Shown here piece after piece: positions 35,117 through 43,589 of a stretch of 64,000 nt of DNA (position 1 is the first letter of the stretch; each line of letters opens with the position of its first letter). Position numbers and translations under genes: made by a program. The stretch spans positions 434,001 to 498,000 of the forward strand of contig OZ245023.1 in NCBI GenBank assembly GCA_965223835.1. Reading direction: 5' to 3'. The stretch comes from CAVYXZ01 sp965223835 (GTDB taxonomy: Bacteria; Chloroflexota; Anaerolineae; Aggregatilineales; Phototrophicaceae). The notes under the pieces are model-generated. The model was not told the DNA's origin and did not search any database. It saw only the letters and a program-made list of their open reading frames with translations.

Positions 35117-35296
35117 ATGCCAGATCAGCCAGTTAAAAGGGACCCGGCCAAACATCAGCCTGCGAACAGCGCGAACACCGACGGGCAACGGCTCACGAAT
35201 GTTAAACACGCCCGTGCACTGATCGCGTTTCTGGCTGCCGAAGCGGATGAGCCGACTTGGGAAACAGGCAGACCACTTACACAGGATGACAACTGA
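35117..35296 (+). CDS. Small hypothetical protein (59 residues)
   Basis: Open frame of 59 codons with AAGGA eight bases before its ATG. The sequence begins MPDQPVKRD and has a helix VKHARALIAFLAAEADEPTW followed by a polar end (PLTQDDN). Codon use (many GCC, GCG, CTG) fits the genome. No family recognised. It lies in the gap between the RraA-like gene and the GntR-LacI regulator and may be a real small protein or a chance frame. Confidence 0.4.
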   Translation: MPDQPVKRDPAKHQPANSANTDGQRLTNVKHARALIAFLAAEADEPTWETGRPLTQDDN

Positions 35297-35441
35297 AAAG
35301 GCCACTAGATCAACCATCAGGAACCTGGTATGCAAGCCGGGTTCTTGTACGTTTTGCAAATTGTTGCAGACTTTCTTGGAATGTGTTATTAGTTGTAGGT
35401 ACAGGTTGATACAGATTTTTTCGTAAGCTAAAAAGTTTTTG
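35297..35441 (+). promoter_or_regulatory. Leader of the GntR-LacI regulator, weak hairpin and direct repeat
   Basis: A 10-bp imperfect hairpin (35319-35328 with 35337-35346) followed by a moderately T-rich stretch may end the small gene upstream. The following AT-rich stretch contains TACAG twice ten bases apart (near 35400-35414), a possible operator for the regulator. No clear ribosome site precedes the ATG at 35442. Confidence 0.3.
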
Positions 35442-36611
35442 ATGAAATCTTTACCCAAAATCAAAGTTTCGCATGAGAGTGAAGAACCGCTCCATATTCA
35501 ACTACGCCAGCAACTGCAGGCGTTAATTGAATCTGGTTACTATTTACCGGGCAGTCGCTTGCCCTCGGAAAACCAGCTTCAACGCCAGCTAAATATCAGC
35601 CGGAACACCATCCGGCAGGCACTGCGCGAAGCGGAACTCGATGGTCTCATCAAACGCATTCCCGGCAAAGGGACCTTTGTCGCTGACCAATCCGCCAACA
35701 CCAATCATCACGGCCAGCCCATGATCGGCTTTATCACCTGTGAATTTGATACGGAGTTCGAGCAGCTTCTGTTAAAAGGGGTCGAAAGTGCCGCCCACCA
35801 GCACCATTATCAAATCGTCTTCAGCAATTCACATCATGACCCGGTTGAAGAAAGCCGGGCGCTGGACCAATTGGCAGAGAATCAGGTGCGTGGTGTGGTG
35901 TTGTGGTCGCATGGCCCGGAATACGAAGCCCAGCATTTGCGTAATCGCGTTGAGAATGGTTTCATGCCGGTCGTGATGATGGACCGGACGTTGCCCGACC
36001 TGCCCTGTGATTATATCGCCAGCGATAATTATGAAGCGGGGTGTCTGGCGGCTCAGCATCTATTGGCGCTCGGCCACACCCAGATCGTTTTTCTTTGTCA
36101 TGAAGGGCTGAATCTGTTGCCGGTTCGTGACCGATTACGGGGTTATCAGGAGTCGTTGCGGGCGCTGGGCATTACGCCACCAGACCCCTGGATTGTGCTG
36201 GACGAAGGCACCGAAATGACCTCATCGCGGGCGCTAGCTTTATGTGAAGACCTGGATCACCCGACGATGCAGGCGTTGACCGCGCGGTTCCGCGAAGACA
36301 ATGGGCGGCCTACCGCTATCTTTGCCGTCAACGATTATATGGCGCTGGTCACGCTGCGGGCTGCCCAGCAAGCGGGCCTCAAAATACCTGACGATTTATC
36401 GATCATCGGCGTTGATGATGCCGCCTTCGCCAGCCACATAGAACCGCCGCTGACGACCATTGTTCAAGATACGTACACAATTGGTCAACGCGCTGTCGAG
36501 TTTTTGCTTCAGCGCATTATGGGTTATGATGGCCCTCCCCGCCGCGAAGCGATTCCCGTCAAATTATCGGCGCGGGGCACCACGAGTGAACCACCAGGCA
36601 AGCAGCCATGA
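35442..36611 (+). CDS. GntR-LacI hybrid transcriptional regulator (AraR-like)
   Basis: About 389 residues. Residues 12-80 form a GntR winged helix (PLHIQLRQQLQALIESGYYLPGSRLPSENQLQRQLNISRNTIRQALREAELDGLI), residues 93-385 a LacI-type periplasmic-binding sensor (MIGFITCEFDTEF... DYIASDNYEAG... IFAVNDYMALVTLRAAQQAGLKIPDDLSIIGVDD). This combination is typical of AraR-like sugar-responsive repressors. The regulator lies directly upstream of a five-gene ABC importer on the same strand, 120 bases from it, and is its most likely controller; a sugar ligand is therefore plausible. Start at the ATG 35442; a TTG precedes it by one codon. Confidence 0.88.
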   Translation: MKSLPKIKVSHESEEPLHIQLRQQLQALIESGYYLPGSRLPSENQLQRQLNISRNTIRQALREAELDGLIKRIPGKGTFVADQSANTNHHGQPMIGFITCEFDTEFEQLLLKGVESAAHQHHYQIVFSNSHHDPVEESRALDQLAENQVRGVVLWSHGPEYEAQHLRNRVENGFMPVVMMDRTLPDLPCDYIASDNYEAGCLAAQHLLALGHTQIVFLCHEGLNLLPVRDRLRGYQESLRALGITPPDPWIVLDEGTEMTSSRALALCEDLDHPTMQALTARFREDNGRPTAIFAVNDYMALVTLRAAQQAGLKIPDDLSIIGVDDAAFASHIEPPLTTIVQDTYTIGQRAVEFLLQRIMGYDGPPRREAIPVKLSARGTTSEPPGKQP

Positions 36612-36730
36612 TGGTAGCTTACCTGTGTTCAATTTTGTCGGCTTTATTGGTGTAAGGAGTGAACCTATCGACGCAGACCCGAAACGAAACGACCCAAGAA
36701 CGAACGTTTTTGTATGGAGAGAAGAAACAG

Positions 36731-38518
36731 ATGAAACTTGCGAATTATAAGTATCTCAGCCTCGTGCTGGTGATCGTCGTGGCGCTGGGTGCGCTGACGA
36801 TCAGCATGGTGACGGCGCAGGGTATCCCCGATATTCCGCGTGAAGACACCGTGATTTTCGACTTTGATGGTTCAAGCGCCGTTTACGACAATCCGTTCAA
36901 CCACAACTGGCTGGTCCCCGGTTCAACGGGCCGTTCGGCTGGTGCGCATCAGGTCGTATATGAACCGATGTTCATCCTGAACTATGAAACCGGCGAGATT
37001 GAAAACTGGCTGGCGACTGGTGCCGAGTCCAACGACACGCTGGACGTGTGGACTATCACCCTACGTGAAGGTATCGAATGGTCCGACGGCGAAGCGCTGA
37101 ATGCCGATGACCTCGTTTTCACGATGGAAGTGATGCTGAACCCCGATAACAGCACGTTGACCAACGCTGCCGGGTTGCAAAACTGGGTCGAGAGCGTCGA
37201 AAAAATCGATGACCTGACGGTCCAGTTCAACTTGCTCAATCCCAATCCCCGCTTCATTCTGGACAACTGGTCGGTGAAGATCTGGGGCAGCCCCAACATC
37301 CTGCCCGAGCACATCTGGAGCGGAGTTGAGGACATCACCACCTTCCAGAACTTCGATCTGGAACGCAACCTGCCGTTGGGGTCTGGCCCCTACGTGCTGG
37401 TTTCGGCGACTGAAAACGAAATGATCTATGACCGCAATGACAACTGGTGGGGCGCGAAGACCGGTTGGAAAGAACTCCCCGAGCCACTCCGCGCGATCTG
37501 GCGCACTACCGGTAATGATGACGTGCGTTCATTGCTGGCGATCGACAACGAACTCGACAGCATCATGGACATCACCCTCGGTGCGTTCGAAGTCATCAAT
37601 GCGCAGAACCCGAATGTCCGCGCCTGGTTCGATCAACTGCCCTACGCCTGGCCCGATCCCTGTGCGCGTCAGATGTCGATCAACCACACGGTTGAACCCT
37701 GGGGCGACCCACAGATGCGCTGGGCGCTGAACCATGCAATGGACCGCAACCAGATCGTCGCCATCGCTTATGAAGGCACGACGATTGCGTCCCGCAGCCT
37801 CTACGTGGAATATGGTGGTCTCATCGATCCGTACATCAACCTGGTGGTTGACAATGGTTGGGACATGAACTTCGCTGCCGACCTGGACGGTGCCGCAGCC
37901 ATCATTGAAGGCGCTGGTTATGCCAAGAATGGTAACGGCATCTACGAATTAGACGGTCAGGAACTGAGTCTGGAAATCCAGGTCCATGAAGGCTTCATCG
38001 AAAAACGACGAATTGCTGAGAACCTGGTTGAGCAGTACCGTCAGTTCGGTATCGCCGCCACCCAGCAAAACGTGGCCGGTGGTACCTGGAGCGATAACAA
38101 GAGCCTGGGCAACTTCGAAGGTGTGTTGGACTGGGATTCCTGCGGTTCGATCAACGAACCCTGGGCCTCACTGGACCGTTACACCAACAAGTGGTATGAC
38201 CCAATTGGTGAAGCGGCTGGTGGTAACAACTATGTCCGCTGGACCGGCGCAGGCAATGACCGCTTCAGCGAACTGGTCGATCAAATCGGCGTGCTGCCGT
38301 TGGGCGATCCCGAAATTCTGCCGCTGTTCACCGAAGCCTATGAGATCTGGTACAACGAGCTGCCATTTATCCCCGTCACCCAGGCCAAGAAGTTGATCCC
38401 CTTCAACTACACCTACTGGGAGAATTGGCCCAGCGCTGAGAACAACTATCAGCACCCGGCAACCTGGTGGCACAACACGCATCAGCTTGTTCACGCCATC
38501 ACCAAAGCTGGTTCCTAA
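36731..38518 (+). CDS. ABC importer substrate-binding protein, peptide/oligosaccharide family 5 (SBP_bac_5)
   Basis: 595 residues with a signal peptide (YLSLVLVIVVALGALTISMVTAQ). Typical family 5 blocks: VYEPMFILNYETGEIENWLATG, WTITLREGIEWSDGEALNADDLVFTMEV, PLGSGPYVLVS and a long second lobe rich in Trp and Asp. Members bind peptides, nickel or, in many thermophiles and Chloroflexota, oligosaccharides. The ATG at 36731 has GGAGAGAAG upstream. It is the first gene of the transport operon and is followed by a strong hairpin at 38529, which would raise its level over the permeases. Confidence 0.88.
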   Translation: MKLANYKYLSLVLVIVVALGALTISMVTAQGIPDIPREDTVIFDFDGSSAVYDNPFNHNWLVPGSTGRSAGAHQVVYEPMFILNYETGEIENWLATGAESNDTLDVWTITLREGIEWSDGEALNADDLVFTMEVMLNPDNSTLTNAAGLQNWVESVEKIDDLTVQFNLLNPNPRFILDNWSVKIWGSPNILPEHIWSGVEDITTFQNFDLERNLPLGSGPYVLVSATENEMIYDRNDNWWGAKTGWKELPEPLRAIWRTTGNDDVRSLLAIDNELDSIMDITLGAFEVINAQNPNVRAWFDQLPYAWPDPCARQMSINHTVEPWGDPQMRWALNHAMDRNQIVAIAYEGTTIASRSLYVEYGGLIDPYINLVVDNGWDMNFAADLDGAAAIIEGAGYAKNGNGIYELDGQELSLEIQVHEGFIEKRRIAENLVEQYRQFGIAATQQNVAGGTWSDNKSLGNFEGVLDWDSCGSINEPWASLDRYTNKWYDPIGEAAGGNNYVRWTGAGNDRFSELVDQIGVLPLGDPEILPLFTEAYEIWYNELPFIPVTQAKKLIPFNYTYWENWPSAENNYQHPATWWHNTHQLVHAITKAGS

Positions 38519-38528
38519 CGTTTAAGTG

Positions 38529-38561
38529 AGTGGGTCAGGGCCTTCCCTGGCCCACTTGTTT
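38529..38561 (+). terminator. Strong intercistronic hairpin after the binding-protein gene
   Basis: AGTGGGTCAGGG (38529-38540) pairs over 12 positions with CCCTGGCCCACT (38545-38556; one G-U), 4-base loop, then TTGTTTA. It lies between the binding-protein stop and the permease start, where partial termination or transcript protection explains excess binding protein in ABC operons. Confidence 0.7.
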
Positions 38562-38589
38562 ACTGAGTCAATTGTTTGGAGGTATTTCT

Positions 38590-39600
38590 ATGGGTGGTCT
38601 TACGCTCAATTACATCATTCGACGTCTCGGAATTTTTGTGCTCACGGTTTGGGTGGCAGCCACCATCATCTTCCTGGTTCCGCGCCTGGCGCCGGGCGAC
38701 CCGATCTCAGCCATGGTGTCCCAATTGCTGGTGACGCAGGGCACAGTCGAGGGTTCAGAGCAAATTATTGAAGGCTGGAAAGAAAAATTTGGCCTGAACG
38801 ATGACGTCTTTACACAATATATCCGTTATTTAGGCAATCTGATGCGCCTGGATTTTGGCGTCTCGCTGGCCCGGTTTCCGACCACAGTCGGTGAGATGGT
38901 CGCGCGGTCCTTGCCCTGGTCAATTGGGCTGGGGGTTATCTCGCTGTTCTTAACCTTCACGATAGGGAACTTCCTGGGCGCAGTAATGGCCTGGCGCCGC
39001 ACGCCCCGCGCCGTTAAAACCCTTATTCCCTTCACCATGATCTTTACATCGTTGCCATCGGTGCTGGCCGCGCTGGTATTTATATATTTGTTTGCGTTCA
39101 ACTTTAAGTGGTTTCCCTTGCAAGCCCCCTATGGTCGCGGGCTAGAACCGGGGCTGAACCTCGAATTTATCGGCAGCGTCATTCATCATGGGGTGCTGCC
39201 GGTCGCCTCGCTGGTAATCGTATCATTCGGGTTCTGGACGCTGGGGATGCGCGGGATGATGGTGACGATCCAGGGTGAGGACTATATGACCCTGGCCGAA
39301 GCGAAAGGCCTGCGCCCCTTTTATGTGCTCTATCGTTACCAGATCCGCAACGCCATCTTGCCTCAAATTACGGCGCTGGCATTGTCGATCAGTGGTCTGG
39401 TCGGTGGACAAATCCTGGTGGAGGCGATTTTTTCCTATCGCGGCATGGGCACGGTGATTTTTACCGCCATCCGCAACCAGGACTATAACGTGATTCAGGG
39501 GACGGTATTCCTTACCATTCTGGTTAGCGCCTTCTCGGTGCTGATTATTGACCTCATCTACCCGCTGATTGACCCACGCATTTCTTTGGAGGGCAGATAA
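38590..39600 (+). CDS. ABC importer permease, DppB-like
   Basis: 336 residues. Six membrane helices with the DppB/OppB pattern: IIRRLGIFVLTVWVAATIIFLVPRLAPGDP at the start, and the EAA loop region GEDYMTLAEAKGLRPFYVLYRYQIRNAILPQITALAL that contacts the ATPase. The ATG has GGAGG seven bases upstream. It works with the other permease and two ATPases next in the operon to import the ligand of the binding protein. Confidence 0.88.
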   Translation: MGGLTLNYIIRRLGIFVLTVWVAATIIFLVPRLAPGDPISAMVSQLLVTQGTVEGSEQIIEGWKEKFGLNDDVFTQYIRYLGNLMRLDFGVSLARFPTTVGEMVARSLPWSIGLGVISLFLTFTIGNFLGAVMAWRRTPRAVKTLIPFTMIFTSLPSVLAALVFIYLFAFNFKWFPLQAPYGRGLEPGLNLEFIGSVIHHGVLPVASLVIVSFGFWTLGMRGMMVTIQGEDYMTLAEAKGLRPFYVLYRYQIRNAILPQITALALSISGLVGGQILVEAIFSYRGMGTVIFTAIRNQDYNVIQGTVFLTILVSAFSVLIIDLIYPLIDPRISLEGR

Positions 39601-39601
39601 T

Positions 39602-40561
39602 ATGGCATCAGTCGACACACAACAACCTGCAGAAACAACGGTAGTTGAGGACGTCTCCAGTCGTCAGGGGGTCATGGGCCGCTTTAATCAGTGGGATACA
39701 CCCTGGCTGAACATCAAATTGATCGGCGGCAGCATATTGGTCGGTATCATTCTACTGGTCGGCATTGTCGGCCCTCTTCTCTGGGATACCGACCTGGCCT
39801 TTGTCGCCAGTTCCCCGCCCAATCTGTCACCGGTCGGCGTCGAATATCGCGGCCAGGTGGGCACCACCGAGCATCCACTAGGCACCGACAACAGTGGCCG
39901 CGATATGCTGGCGGCTATCATCGTCGGCGCACCCAACTCGCTGATGGTCGGCTTTATCGCGGCCTTTGTCGGAATGGGAGTCGGTATTTTGCTGGGCTTT
40001 ACCGCCGGGTTCATCGGCGGCTGGGTGGATGATGTCATCCGATTGGCGGCTGACATTTCGATTACGATCCCCAGCCTGATGGTGCTGATCGTGATTCAAT
40101 CCATCGTCCCGGTGGATAGTCTGGTGGTCATGGCCTTGCTGATTTCGCTATTTGCCTGGCCGGGGCCGACGCGCTTGATTCGGGCACAGGTGCTGAGTAT
40201 GCGCGAGAGCGGTTACGTCAAGATGGCGTCGCTTTCTGGTGTACCGACGTTTAACATCATGTTCCGCGAGATGATGCCCAACCTGCTCCCCTACCTGGCG
40301 GCCAGCTTCATCGGCAACACCGCTGGTTCAATTTTGGCAGCAGTTGGCCTGGAGATTTTGGGGCTGGGGCCACAACGCCTGCCCACTTTGGGGCGTCTCA
40401 TCCAGAGCGCCATTGATAACGCCGGGTTGCTGCGCGGGATGTGGTGGTGGTGGGGTCTGCCCACAGTCATCCTGATCGTTATTTTCATCGGTCTCTTACT
40501 GATCAACCTGGGCCTGGACGAGATAGCCAACCCGCGCCTGCGGGGAGCGTCGAAGGAATAG
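39602..40561 (+). CDS. ABC importer permease, DppC-like
   Basis: About 319 residues. A short cytoplasmic N-terminus, then the DppC pattern: EHPLGTDNSGRDMLAAIIVGAPNSLMVGFIAA and the EAA loop RESGYVKMASLSGVPTFNIMFREMMPNLLPYLAASF. The start is one base after the previous stop, with GGAGGGC upstream, so the two permeases are made together. The extra N-terminal loop between the first two helices (about 60-95) is longer than in E. coli DppC. Confidence 0.88.
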   Translation: MASVDTQQPAETTVVEDVSSRQGVMGRFNQWDTPWLNIKLIGGSILVGIILLVGIVGPLLWDTDLAFVASSPPNLSPVGVEYRGQVGTTEHPLGTDNSGRDMLAAIIVGAPNSLMVGFIAAFVGMGVGILLGFTAGFIGGWVDDVIRLAADISITIPSLMVLIVIQSIVPVDSLVVMALLISLFAWPGPTRLIRAQVLSMRESGYVKMASLSGVPTFNIMFREMMPNLLPYLAASFIGNTAGSILAAVGLEILGLGPQRLPTLGRLIQSAIDNAGLLRGMWWWWGLPTVILIVIFIGLLLINLGLDEIANPRLRGASKE

Positions 40562-40566
40562 ATGTT

Positions 40567-41625
40567 ATGACGACAACACAACCAACAACCCAACAAAGTA
40601 GCAATGGGGTCGACAAAGACCGCCGCGTGCTGGAAGTTCATAATCTGCGCATCCATTACGAAACCCCAACCGGCGATGTCATCGCAGTTGCCGATATTGA
40701 CTTTAGCCTGTACGAAGGCGAAACACTGGGGCTGGTAGGCGAATCTGGCTCCGGCAAATCGACCGCCGCCTATGGCATTTTGCAACTGGTGCAACCGCCG
40801 GGACGCATCGTCAACGGCCAGGTTACGCTTGATGGTACGGACTTAATCGGCCTGCCGGACCGCGAATTTCGCCAATTGCGCTGGGACAAACTGGCGCTGA
40901 TTCCACAGGGCGCGATGAACTCGCTCAATCCCACCATGCGGATTTGGGCGCAGATCGCTGATGTGATTGAGGCGCACGAAGGTCAGCAAAAGCGCGACCA
41001 GCTCAAGCAGCGCATCCTGGACCTGTTCCACACGGTGGGTCTACCGGCCCGCGTTTATGATATGTACCCCCATGAACTCAGTGGCGGCATGAAACAGCGC
41101 GTCTGCATCGCGATGGGCATCGCGCTCAATCCAACAGTGGTGATCGCTGATGAGTCGACCAGTGCCCTCGACGTGGTGGTACAACGCGTTGTGGCCCAAA
41201 CCATGCTCAAGGTGAAAGAGCTGCTGGGCGTGTCGATGATTATGATCGGTCACGACATGGGCCTGATGGCGCAAATGGTGGACCGCATCGCCGTGATGTA
41301 CGCCGGAAATCTGGTGGAGATTGCGCCAGTCGAAAGCCTGTATAGCGAACCGATGCATCCCTATTCACAGGTGCTCATCGACTCGATTCCATCCCTCAAA
41401 GAACGGAAGCCACTCAAGATCACCGAGGGCATCACGCACGACCCGCGCAACCCACCGCCGGGATGCATTTTCCAATTGCGGTGTCCATTCGTCATGGATC
41501 ACTGTCGAACGGACAAACCCGAACTGCGCGAATTGCAGCCGCGTCACCGCATTGCGTGCCATCTTTATGAAAAAGCCGAAGACGGAAGGATCATCAATGT
41601 CGCAGCCAGTGCTGGAAATTCGTAA
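40567..41625 (+). CDS. ABC importer ATP-binding protein, DppD-like
   Basis: 352 residues. Walker A GESGSGKST, signature LSGGMKQR, Walker B VVIADESTSALDVVV and the switch His in MIGHDMG. The C-terminal oligopeptide-type extension carries the Cys cluster CIFQLRCPFVMDHCRTDKPEL found in DppD/OppD (an iron-sulfur or structural site). The start at 40567 follows AAGGAAT. Its last 29 bases overlap the next gene. Confidence 0.9.
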   Translation: MTTTQPTTQQSSNGVDKDRRVLEVHNLRIHYETPTGDVIAVADIDFSLYEGETLGLVGESGSGKSTAAYGILQLVQPPGRIVNGQVTLDGTDLIGLPDREFRQLRWDKLALIPQGAMNSLNPTMRIWAQIADVIEAHEGQQKRDQLKQRILDLFHTVGLPARVYDMYPHELSGGMKQRVCIAMGIALNPTVVIADESTSALDVVVQRVVAQTMLKVKELLGVSMIMIGHDMGLMAQMVDRIAVMYAGNLVEIAPVESLYSEPMHPYSQVLIDSIPSLKERKPLKITEGITHDPRNPPPGCIFQLRCPFVMDHCRTDKPELRELQPRHRIACHLYEKAEDGRIINVAASAGNS

Positions 41626-42604
41626 CGCTACCAAAGTCTACCGCACCGGCGGGGGCTTGTTCGGGAAACCTAAAGAGGTGGTCGCACTCCAGGATTTTAA
41701 CCTGAACATCATGGAGAACCCGGCCACCATTACCACGATTGCCGGGGAAAGCGGCAGCGGTAAGACGACCCTGGCGAATGTGGTGCTGGGTTTTACGCCT
41801 ATTTCCGCCGGTCAGATCGTCTATCGGGGCAAAGACCTGGCAACTATGACAAACCAGGAGGTCCTCAACTATCGCCGCAATGTACAGGCGGTCTTTCAGG
41901 ACCCGTTTGGTGTCTACAACCCTTACTACCGCATTGAGCATGTGTTCAACCTGGTGGTTAATCATTTTAACCTGGCCGACAACAAAACCATGGCCGCAGA
42001 CATGATCGAAGAATCGCTCAACGTGGTCGGGTTATATGGCGATGATGTGCTGCGCAAATATCCGCATCAACTGAGCGGTGGGCAACGGCAACGCATCATG
42101 ATGGCCCGGGCCTATCTCATCAAGCCCGAAGTCATCGTGGCGGATGAACCGGTGTCGATGGTTGATGCGTCATTGCGGGCGGCGATTCTGGAAGCCATGT
42201 TGCGGCTGCGTGATGAAGCTGGAATTTCGTTCCTGTACATTACGCATGACCTCAGCACCGCCTATCAGGTGGGCGACCAGATCTTCATCTTATATCAGGG
42301 TTCAATTGCCGAGGCGGGTTCGACTGTCAACGTCATTGATGAACCGCACCATCCCTATGTGCAGTTGCTGGTCGATTCGGTACCAGAGCCAGACCCCACG
42401 GAAAAATGGGATACGGACATTGAACTCCCGGATGAGGAAGTATTGCGGGCATCAACCGCCACTGGCTGTCGCTTCTACCCGCGTTGCCCACAGCGGATGG
42501 ATCGCTGCTTGACCGCCGCCCCACCGCTGTATAAGATTGATGACATTGACCATGTGGCGTCATGTTATCTCTATGATGAAAAAGAAGTTGCACAACCTGG
42601 TTAA
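41597..42604 (+). CDS. ABC importer ATP-binding protein, DppF-like
   Basis: 335 residues. Walker A GESGSGKTT, signature LSGGQRQR, Walker B VIVADEPVSMVDASL and switch His in YITHDLS; the C-terminal Cys region CRFYPRCPQRMDRCLTAAPPL matches the DppF type. The start at 41597 has GGAAGGA seven bases upstream and overlaps the end of the DppD-like gene by 29 bases. With it the set of two permeases, two ATPases and one binding protein is complete. Confidence 0.9.
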   Translation: MSQPVLEIRNATKVYRTGGGLFGKPKEVVALQDFNLNIMENPATITTIAGESGSGKTTLANVVLGFTPISAGQIVYRGKDLATMTNQEVLNYRRNVQAVFQDPFGVYNPYYRIEHVFNLVVNHFNLADNKTMAADMIEESLNVVGLYGDDVLRKYPHQLSGGQRQRIMMARAYLIKPEVIVADEPVSMVDASLRAAILEAMLRLRDEAGISFLYITHDLSTAYQVGDQIFILYQGSIAEAGSTVNVIDEPHHPYVQLLVDSVPEPDPTEKWDTDIELPDEEVLRASTATGCRFYPRCPQRMDRCLTAAPPLYKIDDIDHVASCYLYDEKEVAQPG

Positions 42605-42622
42605 CGGAATATAGGGGGGGCG

Positions 42623-43561
42623 ATGCTGCTCACGTGGAAATTATGGCGAGCGCTACGCAATCCCCCTACTTCGGGTCACGCGGTCTTTCGCCGCATCGCG
42701 ATGACCCCACTGTTTTTTATACCGCGCTGGTCCTTCAAGATTACCGACCGAATGATCTGGCTGGCGGCTATTCCGGTCACATTATTCTTCATGCATCACT
42801 TCGGCCTGAGCGGGATCTTGATCGTCTTTTTTGGCGTGCCCGCAACCATCATTGTTATCATCCTGACGACACCGTTAGCACTGCCGGTGGTGGTGGGCAT
42901 CATGAGCGGCTTCTGGGCGGCCAGTATCAGCCACGCGTTGGTCCGTGAACGTCAAACCCATACGTATGATCTGCTGTGTGCAACGCCAGACGGGATGCTC
43001 GGTGCGAACTGGGCCATTGCCAGCGGCAGTCTGCATCAGGGAAACATCTTCTCAGCGTTGCGGGCCTTGATGGTTGGTGCTCTGCTGCTGGGCGGGTTGT
43101 TATTGAGCTTGTTGCTGTTGGTCACGGTGATACTGGCACTGCGATCAAGCCCGGCTTCGACCATCATTGTCGCCGTGCGCACGATTTGCGACATTATTGT
43201 TATCCTCATCCTCTTTTACGCCCATTTCGCCCAGTCAATCGTAATGGGTGTCCTGGTTGGGGTCCTCATCCCGACCCAATTGCGCAATCGGGTTGATGCA
43301 CCCTGGATCGCGTTTGCACTGACGACCGCGTTGCAAGTCGGCACCCTGTTGATCTTCTATCTGTTCATGACGACGATCGGACCCGTGTTGGGCACCCTGA
43401 CCCCGGCGACACCGCTGCCCTTTATCGGCGTGCCGTTTGTCTTCCTGTTGTTCTTTCTGCTGCTGCGCGACGCAGTGGTGTTAGGGTTGTGGGAAGCGAT
43501 CACAGCGCGTTTGAACACCAACGCTTCTGAGCGCGAGTTTTTGATTCGGCAGTTTAGTTAA
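42623..43561 (+). CDS. Multi-spanning membrane protein of unknown function
   Basis: 312 residues, about seven hydrophobic segments. It starts 18 bases after the last ATPase gene, on the same strand, after a GGGGGG run that may serve as ribosome site, so it is probably part of the transport operon. The segment LVRERQTHTYDLLCATPDGMLGANW is reminiscent of the REx-x-T-YDLL-x-x-TP block in ABC-2-type permease relatives, but no family is certain. The protein has no clear enzymatic motif. It could assist membrane handling of the imported compound or be an independent transporter part. Confidence 0.7.
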   Translation: MLLTWKLWRALRNPPTSGHAVFRRIAMTPLFFIPRWSFKITDRMIWLAAIPVTLFFMHHFGLSGILIVFFGVPATIIVIILTTPLALPVVVGIMSGFWAASISHALVRERQTHTYDLLCATPDGMLGANWAIASGSLHQGNIFSALRALMVGALLLGGLLLSLLLLVTVILALRSSPASTIIVAVRTICDIIVILILFYAHFAQSIVMGVLVGVLIPTQLRNRVDAPWIAFALTTALQVGTLLIFYLFMTTIGPVLGTLTPATPLPFIGVPFVFLLFFLLLRDAVVLGLWEAITARLNTNASEREFLIRQFS

Positions 43562-43589
43562 TGCCTACGCGGTCTGCAACGACACAAAA

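Noticed and set aside
35084..35464. Long minus-strand open frame opposite the GntR-LacI leader
   Set aside because: Low-quality composition with Cys-rich sequence, no ribosome site, and it overlaps a plausible + strand small gene and the regulator start.
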